Source of the DNA: Glebionis coronaria
Lineage: Eukaryota > Streptophyta > Magnoliopsida > Asterales > Asteraceae
Direction of reading: 5' to 3'
Assembly: GCA_025667525.1 (NCBI GenBank)
Contig: CM046878.1
Span: 95,743,237 to 95,807,236, forward strand
DNA: 64,000 bases
The notes beneath the pieces are model-generated. The model worked only from the letters and a program-made list of their open reading frames with translations. It did no database searches and was not told the origin of the DNA. Position 1 is the first letter of the stretch; each line of letters starts with the position of its first letter. The position numbers and the translations under genes were made by a program. Positions 45,189 through 56,943 of the stretch are shown here, piece by piece.

Positions 45189-47182
45189 GTTTTAACTGTT
45201 CTGAACCTTCTTTTGACAAGTTTCCCCCAGTCGTGACCAGTTGGTCGGGGAAGGCTGGGTTGATCATTACCTCCTCTGTTAGGTTGAAGACTGGTGATCT
45301 CCCTTCTCTGGCTCTTCTTTTGCCATTTTCCTCTTTCCTATCTCTCTGCATTCATTTATAATTGAAGATGATGTAACAAGAGTTGCAATACCTCGAGGTG
45401 TTGGGAATTTCATCATGGCATGGATGGTAGATGGGATGGCCCTTAGCCTCCTTATCCCTGGTCTTCCTAGGATGATATTGTATGGGGAGGTGGCGGGTAT
45501 GACGGTGAATCTCATCATGGCCCTTCAGAACAACCCTCCATCCTCGAAGCACACCTCCAGCTCTATCTTTCCCAACGGCTTCACACTTTCCCCCAAGAAT
45601 CCTAACACCGTGTTGTGCGTCTTAGTCATCCTGGCTTGTATGCTTTGGTGAAGACTGTTAAAACAGTGTTCATGCATTATCTCCACAGACGCACCACCGT
45701 CCACATGTACCCTCCTTACCAAGTACCCTTCGACTTCGGACTCTATCACAATCGCTTCTTCTGACAAATCCTCGTCTGGGCACGGTGGAAACATTATCGG
45801 GACGTTCATCCAGTCCTCGTTCGCCCACCTCGACTTCCTCTTTCGATTATCACTAAGTCCCGACATCATATTGATCACTTTGGCCTTTTGGGGGGTGGCC
45901 CTTCTGGCCGCCCTTTCCTTTCTGCCTCACGTCTTTAATCAAGTGGTTGAGCTTTCCAGACTCCAAGGCGGCCTCCAACTGTCTCCTCAGTTGAAAGCAG
46001 TCATTCGTATAGTGTCCTTTCGCAAAATGATAGTCACAATATCTGTCCATGTTCTCCTTTTTTGGTGTTCCCACCAAGGGAGGTGGAGCCAGAAGGTTTA
46101 GTTGGTGTTCTACTGCCAAAATTTCCTTCGGTGAGCTGGACAAGTCTTCTAGGGTGAATATTCGATTCACCTCTTGTGGGCGCTGCGGATGACGGTAAGG
46201 CAAGGTATAGGGTTGGGTGTAAGGGGTTCTGTTTTGATAGGCCCCTCGGCCTCCCCCTCTTCTTCCTCCAAAACCCTTTTTCTGGGAACGGTCATACCTC
46301 TGGCCTCCCGTCGGGGAACTGTCCCCCCGGATATACTCTCTTCTAGGCAGCTCGGCATCTCTAAATGATGTTTCAGCACAAACAAAGTCGTCCACATGTT
46401 TCAGCATCTCATCCACCGTTTTGGGTATGCTTTCAGCAAACCGTTTGGCCAGACCAAGACATTTGTGTGAACCCCATGAATGAAGAGATCCTCATGAGGT
46501 CAGGCACATTAGGAATGGAATTGGATTCACTTACCCACCTTTCTTTGAACATCGGTAGGCTCTCGTTCGCCTTTCGGATGATCTTCGTGATCTCAGTGGG
46601 TTCCTTCGCACACGCCTTCAGCATTCCAAACCGTGTGAGGAACTTGGCCTCCAAATCATCCCAATCATCTATGCTTCCTGACGGCAATTCGTCAAACCAA
46701 GCTCTGGCCTTGTCATCTAGTGTTTGTTGGAACATTCGGCACCATACGGGCATGGGCCATTCCCCCTGGTTCTCCATCCCTTTAAAATGGTTGATGTGAT
46801 CAGTCGGATCTCCCGTCCCCGCGTAAATCCTAACGTTGGCTGGCATCCTATGGCTAGGAGCTGAGTATTCAATGATCCTTCGGCTAAGGGGAAATTTGGC
46901 CAACGATTTGAAAGGTTTTACCAAATCATCATCTGCCACCTTCTTCCCCTTACTTTTCTCTCCATCTCCTTAGCTTTCCTTCTTCTTTCCCTTATCTCCC
47001 GAATGTTCTTCCCCTTTGTCAAAACTGATTAGCCTCAGCTTGATGTAGTCTCGGTTGCTTTTCTCCTTTATCAATTCTTTTAGGGCTGATAGGTGGCCCT
47101 CAATGATTTCTTCATTCGTGAGGTTGTTGTGGTTGTCATCATGAATTTCGATTTCAGGTGATGTTGGGGCAGGACCCGTCAT
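45189..47182 (-). pseudogene. Tat-type Gag and protease
   Basis: Minus-strand Gag starts MTGPAPTSPEIEIHDD at 47182. An in-frame TAA at 46970 precedes the capsid part (YAGTGDPTDHINHF, MFQQTLDDKARAWFDELP, RFGMLKACAKEPTEI). A frameshift near 46430 leads to the Gly/Arg-rich nucleocapsid part with the Cys/His element CDYHFAKGHYTNDC (near 46040). Protease follows in another frame: HVDGGASVEIMHEHCF (about 45690), with the C-terminal flap region NIILGRPGIRRL. The linker toward RT (LVTTGGNLSKEGSEQLK) is cut by the nested element at 45188; the RT part resumes at 35588 in the same frame once one target copy is discounted. Confidence 0.9.
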
Positions 47183-47212
47183 TCTTTAGCTACTAGGTAG
47201 ATCGAATTTAGG

Positions 47213-47230
47213 GTCCCACGGATGGCGCCA
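47213..47230 (-). promoter_or_regulatory. Primer binding site of Tat-like element
   Basis: The minus strand reads TGGCGCCATCCGTGGGAC three bases from the LTR. It starts with the TGG expected for a tRNA CCA end; I cannot name the tRNA. Confidence 0.7.
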
Positions 47231-47233
47231 GTT

Positions 47234-47868
47234 TGTAGATGCAAAAGTCCGTTGGGCCACTAAGTGGGTCGAGAATGCCTCTGGCCCGTCTGGGTCTTCC
47301 TCTCCACAAGCCTATAAGAATGTAGCATACGTTAGCTCGCCTCGGGTGGGAGGCCTGAGACCAACTCCGGTGTGAGAGTAAGAATCTGATTGAGCCGGAT
47401 GGCCAATAATATGTAGAGCCGAATGGCCAATGTAGTGTGTGTAATAAATATGAGTGAGAGAATGTCCCACTTACATTGAATGAGGGGGGTATTTATAGTG
47501 TCAAGAACACTGTATCGGACTGTAGCTCCTTGGAGGTATCACTCCTTGAGCCTTGTGACCTGACAGGCCAACCCTTGGTCTAGCAGACTATGCGAGGCCT
47601 CTGGGTAAAAGGATGCACCGTTTGTTCCCGAGGGAATCTGTCCTGCTTTTGAGGTGTGCAGGCGGATGAGCCTTCTATCCGAGCGCCAGGCGAGTGTCCA
47701 CTGGATAATAGGGTGCGCCGTTCCTTCCCAATGCATTGACACCACCTTCGAGGATTCCCTCTAGACTAGCGCTTGGTAGGTGGGCCGGTCTGCCAGGCCG
47801 TACGGCCAGTCTTGCTTCTAGAAGATGGCTGATACGTAGATACGGCCAAGCGGTCATATACACGAACA
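47234..47868 (-). repeat. 5' LTR of Tat-like element
   Basis: 635-bp partner of 24519-25149, followed by the target duplication TTTGG. Confidence 0.93.
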
Positions 47869-48635
47869 TTTGGATCAATAATCTGAGAGTCGTGTCATAC
47901 ACTTTCAGATCAAAGTATTTTGACGGTTCTATCGAAATTTTCAATCGGATAAAACTCTAATTTGAACTGTTAATATGTTTTTGTTGTTATGATGCCAGAA
48001 CCAGAAAAATGATGAAGATGACCAATAATAAACTGAAATTCGGTTGTTAACTGCTATAGCAGTTGCAACCACAAATTAGTTAATTTGACAGGAAAACCGG
48101 GTAGGTAAAACCGGGTCAAATATTCCGAGAATTTTATTTTCTAGTGCGTTTTTAACATACCACTTTATACCAAATAAAATTTTTCCAAGCTGCCCCTTGG
48201 ACCTTGCCCAGGGGCGCTGCCCCCGACCCCCGTCGTATGGGGGCTTCGCCCCCGTATGAGAACCATAATAATTTCATACAAGTGTGCACTCCGTACAACC
48301 TCAAATTGATGAACGTTTATCACGATTACACATTGGTCAACAAAGTAAATCCATTACACTTAAATCATTATTGGTAACACAAAATCACCAACAATTTTGT
48401 CACTGAGTAGAAAGTATTGGCAATTTTGTCATCGAACTTGTTAAAATTGTGCAAACTAACCCTTGAGTCGACGTTTTGTAATTTTTCTTAACTTTTTTTG
48501 TTATTTGACCATTTTCATCATTTCAAGTCATCCCCATTTCTTCTTCTCACTTTTTCTTCTCCATTTTGATTTTCCAAAAACAGCACCGCCGTCACCACCA
48601 TCCTCGCCACCACCAATTCACTATAGAATGTTTAA
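47869..48635. other. Flank between two retrotransposons, no gene supported
   Basis: Mostly AT-rich. It includes the GC-rich hairpin block at 48193-48258. A frame at 48463-48720 runs into the copia LTR and shows no conserved domain. Confidence 0.5.
48205..48258. repeat. GC-rich double hairpin
   Basis: GGGGCGCTGCCCC (48211-48223) and GGGGGCTTCGCCCCC (48239-48253) are two perfect short-loop hairpins about 15 bp apart in an otherwise AT-rich flank. Confidence 0.8.
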
Positions 48636-48994
48636 TGTCGGAATCGACACCACCAACAAACCTGAAAATCGATCTCGCGGATACCTAGAACCTTTAAAGA
48701 AGATCGTAGATCTACAATAACCAAAACCTAGAAGAACGAAACACTACAAGGTAATCGAATGATTTACTTTTATTAATCCTTAATCGTTACAAGAAAGAAT
48801 AGAAGATCGGTGTGATTTGGGCATCATCCCCTCTCCTTCTTTTATAGGGTGAGGGGGTCGGTTCCCTAGTCTTAACTGAGGGATTGGGCTTGGATCCATC
48901 CGGCTCAAACACAACCTACCTTAAACAAAGCTTACATTGTTAAGGAAACATAGCTTTTACTAATTTTAACTAGACTTAGAAACTAATACTAACA
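48636..48994 (-). repeat. 3' LTR of second copia element
   Basis: 359 bp. The right LTR preserves TGTTAG at its start where this one reads TGTCGG; both share AATCGACACCACCAA and CTAGAAGAACGAAACACTAC. Confidence 0.88.
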
Positions 48995-49015
48995 ATTTCA
49001 ACCTTAGTGACAAGA

Positions 49016-52000
49016 CTATATAATCCGGACACCAAGTACCTCCATGCAATACTTGAACTTCGGACCTGGAACCACCTTTGTAAATTCATCAACTGCATTA
49101 TCTCCTGTGTCTATCTTCGCCACTTCAATCTCTTTAGATTCCACGATCTCCCTGATGAAGTCATACCTCACATTGATATGATTCGTCCTCTCATGAAATA
49201 TTGCATTTCTTAAGAGATGAATTGCACCTTGATTATCACAATTCACAACCACTAACCTTAGGTTTATTCCCAGCTTCTGTAAGCGCCATATAATCCGCCT
49301 ATGTTGTAGATAAAGAAACAACATATTGCAGAGTTGCTTTCCAACTCACAACACTGTCATGTATCATAAACGCGTACTCGGTTATCGACCTACCCTTGTC
49401 ACGGTCTTTATCATAATCGATATCCACGAAACAGTCAACATCCATGTGCTTCCCTTGATCTCTACCATACACTAGACCTACATCAGCAGTGCCCTTCAAG
49501 TACTTCAAATCCACTTCACCGCTTCCCAATGATTTTTACCTGAATTCGCCAAATACCTGGTCACAATGCTAACATCGTACGTAATATATGGTCTAGTGCA
49601 AACCATCAAGTACATTAAACTACCTACAGCATTCGCATATGGGACCTTACTTATTCTTTTCACATACCAGTCAGTCGACGGACAATCCTTCAACAATACC
49701 TTGAAGTGTGCTCCCAATGACATAGAGACCGACTTGCTATTATCCACTCTATTGTTATTCAGAATATTTTGCACATATCCTGACTGAGACAACTTAAGTG
49801 TTCGGTTACCCCTATCCCTGACAATCTTCATACCAAGTATCTTCCTAGTCGGACCAAGTTCTTTCATATCAAACTCCTTTCGTAACAGTCCCTTGGTATA
49901 TTCGATCTCACACTTGCTATTACAAGCAATCAACATATCATCTACATACCGCATATGTACTTACCTGGTGCAAACTCCTTGAAGTAAACACAGCAATTAT
50001 AGCTGCTACGGCTAAACCTATTGCTGAGCATATATACATCAAACCGTTTGTACCACTGCCTTGGGGACTGATTAAGACCATAAAGAGATTTCTTCAACAA
50101 ACATACCTTGTTGCTCGTTCCTTCTTCAAAACCAAGCGGCTGCCTCATATAAATGGTTTCTTCAAGATTACCATGCAAAAACGTCGTCCTCACATCAATT
50201 TGTTCCAACTCGTAATCTTCACAAGAAGTTAATGAGAGAATCACCCTAATAGATGTATGTCAAACCACATGTGAAAATACCTCATTGTAGTCAATCCCTG
50301 CTCGTTGTGTAAACCACCGAGCTACCAACCTTGCTTTGTACCTTGGTTTCTTAATGCCTTCAATCATTTTTTTAATCTTATACAACAACTTGCAGCTTGC
50401 CAGCTTTCGACCGTGTGGTTGGTCAACCAACTCCCAAGTATGATACTTCTTTAAAAAACTCATCTTTTCCTTCATAGCACGAACCCACTCATCCTTTTCA
50501 GATGAATTAATCGCCTCCTGGAATGTGATCGGTTCATGTGTATCTTCTTCCTCAGCAATAGCAAACGCATAAGACATCGTATCATCTTCTTCCTTAGACC
50601 CTGATGATCTAGACAATGATACATTACCTTTATTCATATACCTTGCAGGTACAGTAATTGTTCTTTTAGCTCTATCACGCACCAGAACATACTTGTCCAG
50701 ATTATGTTGTTGAGTCCTTGCATCTTCTTCATCTTCATCTTGATCCTCATATTCATTCCCTGGATCTGTAGCACCAGCACCTTAAGAGTATTTTTATACA
50801 CAAGGCTCTCATTAAACACCATATCCCTGCTTATGATTATTTTCGATTTAACATCTTCCAACCTCCATAATCTATATCCCTTCACACCCTCAGGATACCC
50901 TAGGAATATGCATTTTATATATCTAGGCTTGAGCTCCCCCTGATTCGGTGTGAATAAGCAACGCAACCAAATATCCTCAACATCTCGTATTTCGTCGGAT
51001 GTCCTGGCCATAAATCCATAGGTTTCTTCTTCTCCAATGCTGTGGATGGAGACCTATTGATCAAATATGTTTTCAACGCCTTTGCTTCAGCCCTAAACGA
51101 ATCTGGCAAACCACATTGAATCAGTAAACACCTAACTCTATCCAAGAGCGTATTTTTCATTCGTTCAGCTAGACCCGTCTGTTTCGGAGTTCCAGCAACT
51201 GTCAAATGTCTGGCTATCCTACTTTCCTTGCACAAGTTATTAAACTCCTAATTACAAAACTCCAAACCATTATCCGTTTGTAGTTTCTTCAATCCTCTAC
51301 CTGTCTGGTTTTCCACCAACTCCTTCCACTCCTTTAACGTTTTAAATTCCTCATTCTTATGTCAAATAAAATAAACCCAAACCCTCCTCGAATAATCATC
51401 AACAATCGATAAGAAGTATCAGCAACCACTCATCGATTCCAGCCGAGAAGGACCCTAGAGATCCGCATGGACATAGTCTATAACTCCCTCTGTTGTGTGT
51501 TGACCTCGACCAAAACTCACCCTGGTCGATTTTCCAAGAACACAATTTTCACAAAATTCGAGCTTACCTAGACCTTTATTCACCAGCACCTCTCTTCTTT
51601 CAAGTTCATGCAAGCCTGCTTGACTAATGTGAGCCAGACGTTTATGCCACACCTGCACATGACTTTCCTTTTCTTGTATACCAACACTAGCTTCACCTGA
51701 TTCAGCCTATCCATCCAAGGAGTACACACAATTTCCTTTAAAGTTCTCGACAAAACCATCAAAGAACCCTTGACCGCCTTTACTTTTCCATTCTACAACT
51801 TCACGGTATAGACCTCTCGATCCAGAGTGCCCAAAGATATCAAATTTCGTTTCAACTCGGGATGTAACGCACATTCTCAAGCACAAAACTTGAACCATCT
51901 TTCATTTGTACTCTAACCTTCCTTGTCCCCCCAATGGCACATGCTCTATTATCACCGAGCAAAACTATACCACCATCAAGCTCCTCAAAATCAAAAAAAA

Positions 52001-52984
52001 GTCCTTCCTAGGCGTCATGTGATAGGAACCACAAGAGTCCATGATCCACTCTAAGAACCTTTCCTCACTCACTGCCATCAACAAATCACCATTGTCCTAA
52101 CCCTTAGAATGCGTACCAGCGTCCTGTTTTACATTCTTGTTGACAAAGCCAGTTGATTTCTTCTTGTTCCATTTTGGACAGTCTTTCTTAAGATGATCCT
52201 CAGAATAGCATATGTAACACTTTAGTTTATAATTTCCTTTACCTTTTAACGTTGATCGTAAACTACCACGTCCTTCATTACCCCGATGCTCCGGCCTCCC
52301 CCTTACAAATAACCCATCGCCATCATCCTTTGCATATGTCCTCTTCTTCAACTCCCGTGAATTGATGGTAGAAAAGACATCTTCTAAAGTGAGTAACTCC
52401 CTTCCATAAAGCAATGTCTCCAAAAAGTTATCAGTATTCATTGAGGGTAGACAATACGTCTTCCAAAGTGAGTAACTCCCATTACGAGGATGGTAATGAT
52501 GTAAGTAACATGAGTGCCTGATCTTCATCATCAATATCAACTTCCATGTTTGCCAAGTCACCGATCAACTTATTAAACTCATTTATATGTTTAGATAATT
52601 TCTTACCTAAATGTATGTAAAAAGTGAATAGCTTCTTATTTACAATTTATTAGCTAAAGACTTTGTCATTTACAAATTTTCTAACTTTAACCAAACCTCT
52701 GCAGCATAATTTTCTTTGTTGACTTCCCTCAACACCTTATTATCCAAACACAAGAGTAAGGCATTGTGTGCTTTCTAATAGACATACGCCTTCAACACCG
52801 CAGTCTTTTCAGCGTCCGTCATGGTAACCGAGAATGGATCTAACGTATCCGGGAATAGATCTAACGCATCCTCCCAACCATGTTGAAGTAATAGACACTG
52901 CATCTTCACACGCCACAACCCGAAGTCATTAGACCTGTCGAATTTTCGACGTCTAACTTCACTATCGACGACATACTCTTTCAA
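49016..52984 (-). pseudogene. Copia Gag-Pol polyprotein, decayed
   Basis: Minus strand. Gag starts MKEYVVDSEVRRRKFDRSND (52984), then after a stop and frameshifts ETLLYGRELLTLEDVFS and zinc knuckle CYICYSEDHLKKDC (about 52200). Pre-integrase has VWHKRLAHISQAGLHEL with FCENCVLGK (51650-51530). Integrase has GTPKQTGLAERMKNTLLDR (51180). RT starts near 50560 (TFQEAINSSEKDEW), with EQIDVRTTFLHGNLEETIYM, KSLYGLNQSPRQWYKRFD and a preserved YVDDMLIA. RNase H has VDIDYDKDRDKGRS and ends near 49016. Protease motif not clearly seen. At least eight stops or frameshifts. Confidence 0.88.
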
Positions 52985-53444
52985 CCCTTGTTGCGTAGAA
53001 ATCCTTCTTGCAGACCGATTTAACTAGAATAACCCTAAATCTCGATCTCGAACAGGAAACCCGATCGTAAAATTGAAAACCCAAGCAAACAACGATCAAA
53101 CTTGGACCACAAAAACCCGTAACAAGATACCCTTTTAAGTTACGTTAATAAATCAACAAACCCTTGTCTTTAAATTAAACAAAAACAAGAACTTAAAAGG
53201 TGTTTAGATATTATATAAAACACTAAACAATACCCACTACTTTTTAGTTAATACATATCACGTGTAGAAAGAAAAATAGCCAATGAGTCACCTTTATCCT
53301 TCAAGTGCATACAGTCTAAACCTACTTCGTCTTCTCCAATGGCCAAACCTTCAACTCCAAGAAAATTATACGAGCAAAATCGAAACCCTTTTCTTCACGA
53401 ATACTTCTCGATCTAGCACCGATCTTCAGAGACCAACCACCCTT

Positions 53445-53458
53445 GCGCTCTGATACCA
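53445..53458 (-). promoter_or_regulatory. Primer binding site, initiator-Met tRNA type
   Basis: The minus strand reads TGGTATCAGAGCGC two bases from the LTR. Confidence 0.9.
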
Positions 53459-53460
53459 CT

Positions 53461-53787
53461 TGTTAGAATCGACACCACCAATAAACCTGCAGAGCGATCT
53501 CGCGGAACCCTAGAATCCTTAAAGAAGATCGCAGAGCTACAATAACCAAAACCTAGAAGAACGAAACACTACAAGGTAACCGTACGATTTACTTTTATTA
53601 ATCCTTAATCTTTACAAGAAAGAATAGAAGACCGGTGTTGTTTGAGCATCACCCCCTCACCTCCTTTTATAGGGTGAGGGGTTCGGTTCCCTAGTATTAA
53701 CCGACTAGGGATTGGGCTTGGATCTATCTGGCTCAAACACAACCTACCTTAAGCAAAGCTTACATTGATAAAGGATACATAGCTTAT
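53461..53787 (-). repeat. 5' LTR of second copia element, truncated by insertion
   Basis: 327 bp retained; homology to the left LTR stops after ACATAGCTT, where Athila sequence begins. Confidence 0.85.
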
Positions 53788-56700
53788 TGATAATTTGGAT
53801 ACGTTATAGGGTAAACTAGAAAATTACCTTTAGGAAAAAGTAATAGTCCAATAATACCAATGACGAATTCAATTAAACACGTGAGTGAGTCGAGTTCGTT
53901 GTACACGAAGATCTTATGAATTTGAGACGTTTCGTTTTGATTTGGACAATCGATTTGAATAGGTTTTCGTTTTTTAACTACAAATTAAATCTACAAGTTT
54001 TAAGCTATTTAAAATAAACCTAAAGTGCATGAATCGTAAAACCCGCTAAAATTTAAAATTCTACAAACACTTAATTACTAAAAAAAATTAACACTATTTA
54101 AAAATTTAACTAATTTAATTATCTATGAAAAATTAAGTCTATTTAAAAATTATAACTTTTAATCTATTAAAAATCTAATTAAACTTTTAAAACTAATACA
54201 CTTTATTTAAAAATACTTTAAACAAATCTATTTAAAAACTATATTTATTAAAATCTAAAGTTATAAAAATCTATCTAATTAAAATTTAAACTAATTATTT
54301 TTTTTATTTTTTTTTGTTTCTACTTATATTAATTAAACTAGAATTTACTTTTAAAAAGATTAAAATTAATACGTGACTTAAATTTAAAAATACTTTGATT
54401 AAAATCTGCCAAACAAACCTCCTATATTAATAAAACTACTGAAAGAAGAACTAAAAAGGCATGGTGCCCTGGTGGTTATCACGTTGGTCCTATAGAGGGG
54501 AGGTCTCGAGTTCGAACCCCCCAAGTGACATATTTTTAGAATATATTTCTATTTTTGACAGTTATGAAAATAAGTCTTAGGAAAGACTTTTGAAAGCTTA
54601 TTGCTTTTATCTGTGAGGACACAGCCGAAATGCTTATCAGATAAGTTGGACCTGATAAGCTATTAATCTGAACATTATAACATCAATATCAAAAGAAGAA
54701 ATTCACCAAAATAAAAAAATAAACAGATCAATGACAAAAACAATCAGTCTGTAAAAACTAGCAGATCTAACTAATCAGAAATGCAGAATTAGTCCTAAAC
54801 AAACTCAGTATACTAACCAGTCCTAATGAATTTCTAGCTACATAAACTTATCAATTTAACACCAAATCATCATTTAACTACTGGATAATACCATCCAAAC
54901 TCCAAACAAAATAAGACAACTAAATTATAAACCGACCTGATTATTATTAGTCAAGAACAGATTCTATTATATAGTCCAATCCGAAATCATTTCAAATAAA
55001 CCAAACAGTGAACAATTGCAGTAGCAGTCGAAATCAAATTCAAGTGCGGGTAAAAATTAAACAAATTCTATTGCCATATGAACAAATATCCAATGAGTAA
55101 ACTGAGACAGTTCTATCCTTACCTTAACAAGATCAGAAAACATAAAAATACTATAAATGATCAGTAACATCAGTAAGTAATACTCAGTTATAAACGAACA
55201 GTAACTTTAAAAGCTGAGCTGAACGAAATAAACTACAAGAAAATCCTATTACTAATTACTGACTAATTCTAAACAGGTTAGCCAAACTGATCAACATAAT
55301 TCGAAACCAAGCCATTTACCAAAACTTCAATAACCAAATTCATCAATTATTTAAACATATAACTAAATAATCTCGCATAATAAAGCAGCTTATAATCATC
55401 AACAAAGTTAAATGAAAAAAAAACAGATATAATTAAACTAAAAATAACAATGAATTTAAAAGGAAATAAACACCTTTTGTAGAATCCTTTGGGAAGAAGG
55501 TTTGCGCTGAGCAACCTATTGAACCGGTAAACATCATCATTCGAACCACCAAAGAACCACCATACTCGAACCAACTCCATCAAAGTAAATTGATCCGAAC
55601 ATTTTCATTATATTTTTCCAGTAGGGAAAACTATTAATATCCTTTTCACTTTTGATGTTAAAAATTCAAGCTATTAATTAGCTTGATTCCAACATAACAT
55701 ATATTATTTTGTTAAACAGTGATTAGATTTAACCCATATATCAAATGAAAGCAGTAAAGAAAAAATTAAAGTAAGACACGATTTAGAATCAAAGCAACTA
55801 AACTTTTATTAATTTCCAGCAAATATTACAAAGCTTTATAAATGAAATACAAAATTAAATCCTACGACTAATTTAACAGCATAATATTAAAGAAAAAGTA
55901 AAGGATGATTACAAGGAAAATAATGGGGGTTTCTATAGCCTCCCAAGGCTTGTTGGTGATGCGAATATCCGGATCTTCTAGGGAATATCCCTTTCTAGTC
56001 TTGGCCATTGATCTTCTCTTCTTTTCCCTTTCTTCAATCGGATGGTGGTGATCACACTAACTATCACACGGATTACCAACGTGGCATCCGTGTGCTAGTT
56101 GTGTTTGTTTTGCATCCTTTGATTGGTGGAATTGGAGATGTGAGGTGTATCCTCCTATCAAATTTAGCCACGTAGCATCTCTCCCTCACACTCTCTTCCT
56201 TTAAATTTGGGGGTTTTATTCCCTTTTTCTTGAATTAAATGATTAATGAAAAAGCCCTAAATAAATTGGACTTTTTACTGGCTAGGGTTTTTGAACAGTG
56301 GTTATTTTTTGCAGGTTTGTGAAGGAGAAAATTGGGGAAGAAGGAATTCATAGGAAATATCGAAAGGTTTATTTAATATGTGTGAAAGTGGGTGAGTAAA
56401 AACGTGTGAGTGTGGGTGGTTTTAATTAAATATGGATGGGAATGAGTGGGGATAAATGGGGAAATGGGGAGTCGGTTGGATATTTATTTACTTTGTGGGA
56501 TTAAACGTGTAAACAAATTTGGTCAAATTGAAAACCCTAAAGGCCCATCATGGCATGATTCCGTTTTCATTTGTTTCTTTCAAGCTGGGCTTCAAGCCCA
56601 ATTTCTTTTTCCATCCGATTATTATATGTTGGGCCAAGAATTGGATTTTTGATAATGAAAGTGAATAAGACTTTTATTAATGGGCTTTTAAGCCCATTTT

Positions 56701-56930
56701 CTCAATGTGGAACCCACTTGACTCGTTTTCTTGACAAATTATTAAATCCACTCATGTCGAGCTCGATTTTGGCTTCCTCGATCTCGTGTCGGTTTTCATC
56801 GGTTTTCGCGAACTTGGTACCTACACACATGAAAACAAGAAACAAGCGTATCCAAGGCATAATTGATACATTAAATGCATTATTTCATTGTTTTAAGCTA
56901 TAAATGATATGAGTAATTAAGCTCATATCA
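53788..56930 (-). repeat. 3' LTR of Athila-like element (3.1 kb)
   Basis: Starts TGATA and ends TATCA as an inverted pair. The outer end carries a perfect 9-bp inverted repeat TGATATGAG/CTCATATCA (56905-56930). An embedded tRNA-like head is at 54460-54532. No protein-coding frame of note. Confidence 0.82.
54460..54532 (+). ncRNA. tRNA-like Pol III head (SINE-derived) inside LTR
   Basis: CATGGTGCCCTGGTGGTTATCACGTTGG resembles an A box in a tRNA-Val-like D arm, and GAGTTCGAACCCC is a B box about 38 bp downstream. The acceptor stem does not pair, so it is a tRNA-derived SINE head and not a tRNA gene. Confidence 0.55.
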
Positions 56931-56943
56931 AATTCCCCCATGC
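56931..56943 (-). promoter_or_regulatory. Polypurine tract of Athila-like element
   Basis: The minus strand reads GCATGGGGGAATT directly before the LTR start TGATATGAG. A near copy, GCATGGGGGAGTC, occurs inside the element at about 58471-58483. Confidence 0.75.

Larger units (their letters stand above)
24519..47868 (-). mobile_element. Ty3/gypsy retrotransposon, Tat-like, with a nested LTR element and an internal tandem duplication
   Basis: LTRs at 24519-25149 and 47234-47868 (TGTAGATGC ... CGAACA) and a perfect 5-bp target duplication TTTGG (24514-24518 and 47869-47873) fix the borders. A primer site and a G-rich purine tract place it on the minus strand. Coding order from the right is gag, protease, RT, two RNase H domains, integrase, then an antisense gene on the plus strand before the 3' LTR. 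Double RNase H plus an antisense ORF is typical of the Tat lineage. Its 23.3 kb include a 9.6-kb guest (35589-45188) and a 3.46-kb duplication; without these it would be near 10 kb. Confidence 0.93.
48636..53787 (-). mobile_element. Ty1/copia LTR retrotransposon, decayed, right LTR cut by Athila insertion
   Basis: Left LTR 48636-48994 ends CTAACA. The right LTR begins TGTTAG at 53461 and matches the left one until 53787, where the next element starts. A Met-tRNA primer site lies next to the right LTR, giving minus orientation. Internal order gag, integrase, RT, RNase H read from right to left is copia. The missing LTR end should lie beyond the Athila element, outside this window. Confidence 0.92.

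Noticed and set aside
48463..48720. 85-codon plus-strand frame starting with a hydrophobic stretch
   Set aside because: It runs into the copia LTR; the hydrophobic start is chance T-rich translation.
54460..54532. Functional tRNA gene
   Set aside because: The acceptor ends do not pair and the anticodon arm is irregular; only A and B box-like parts are convincing.
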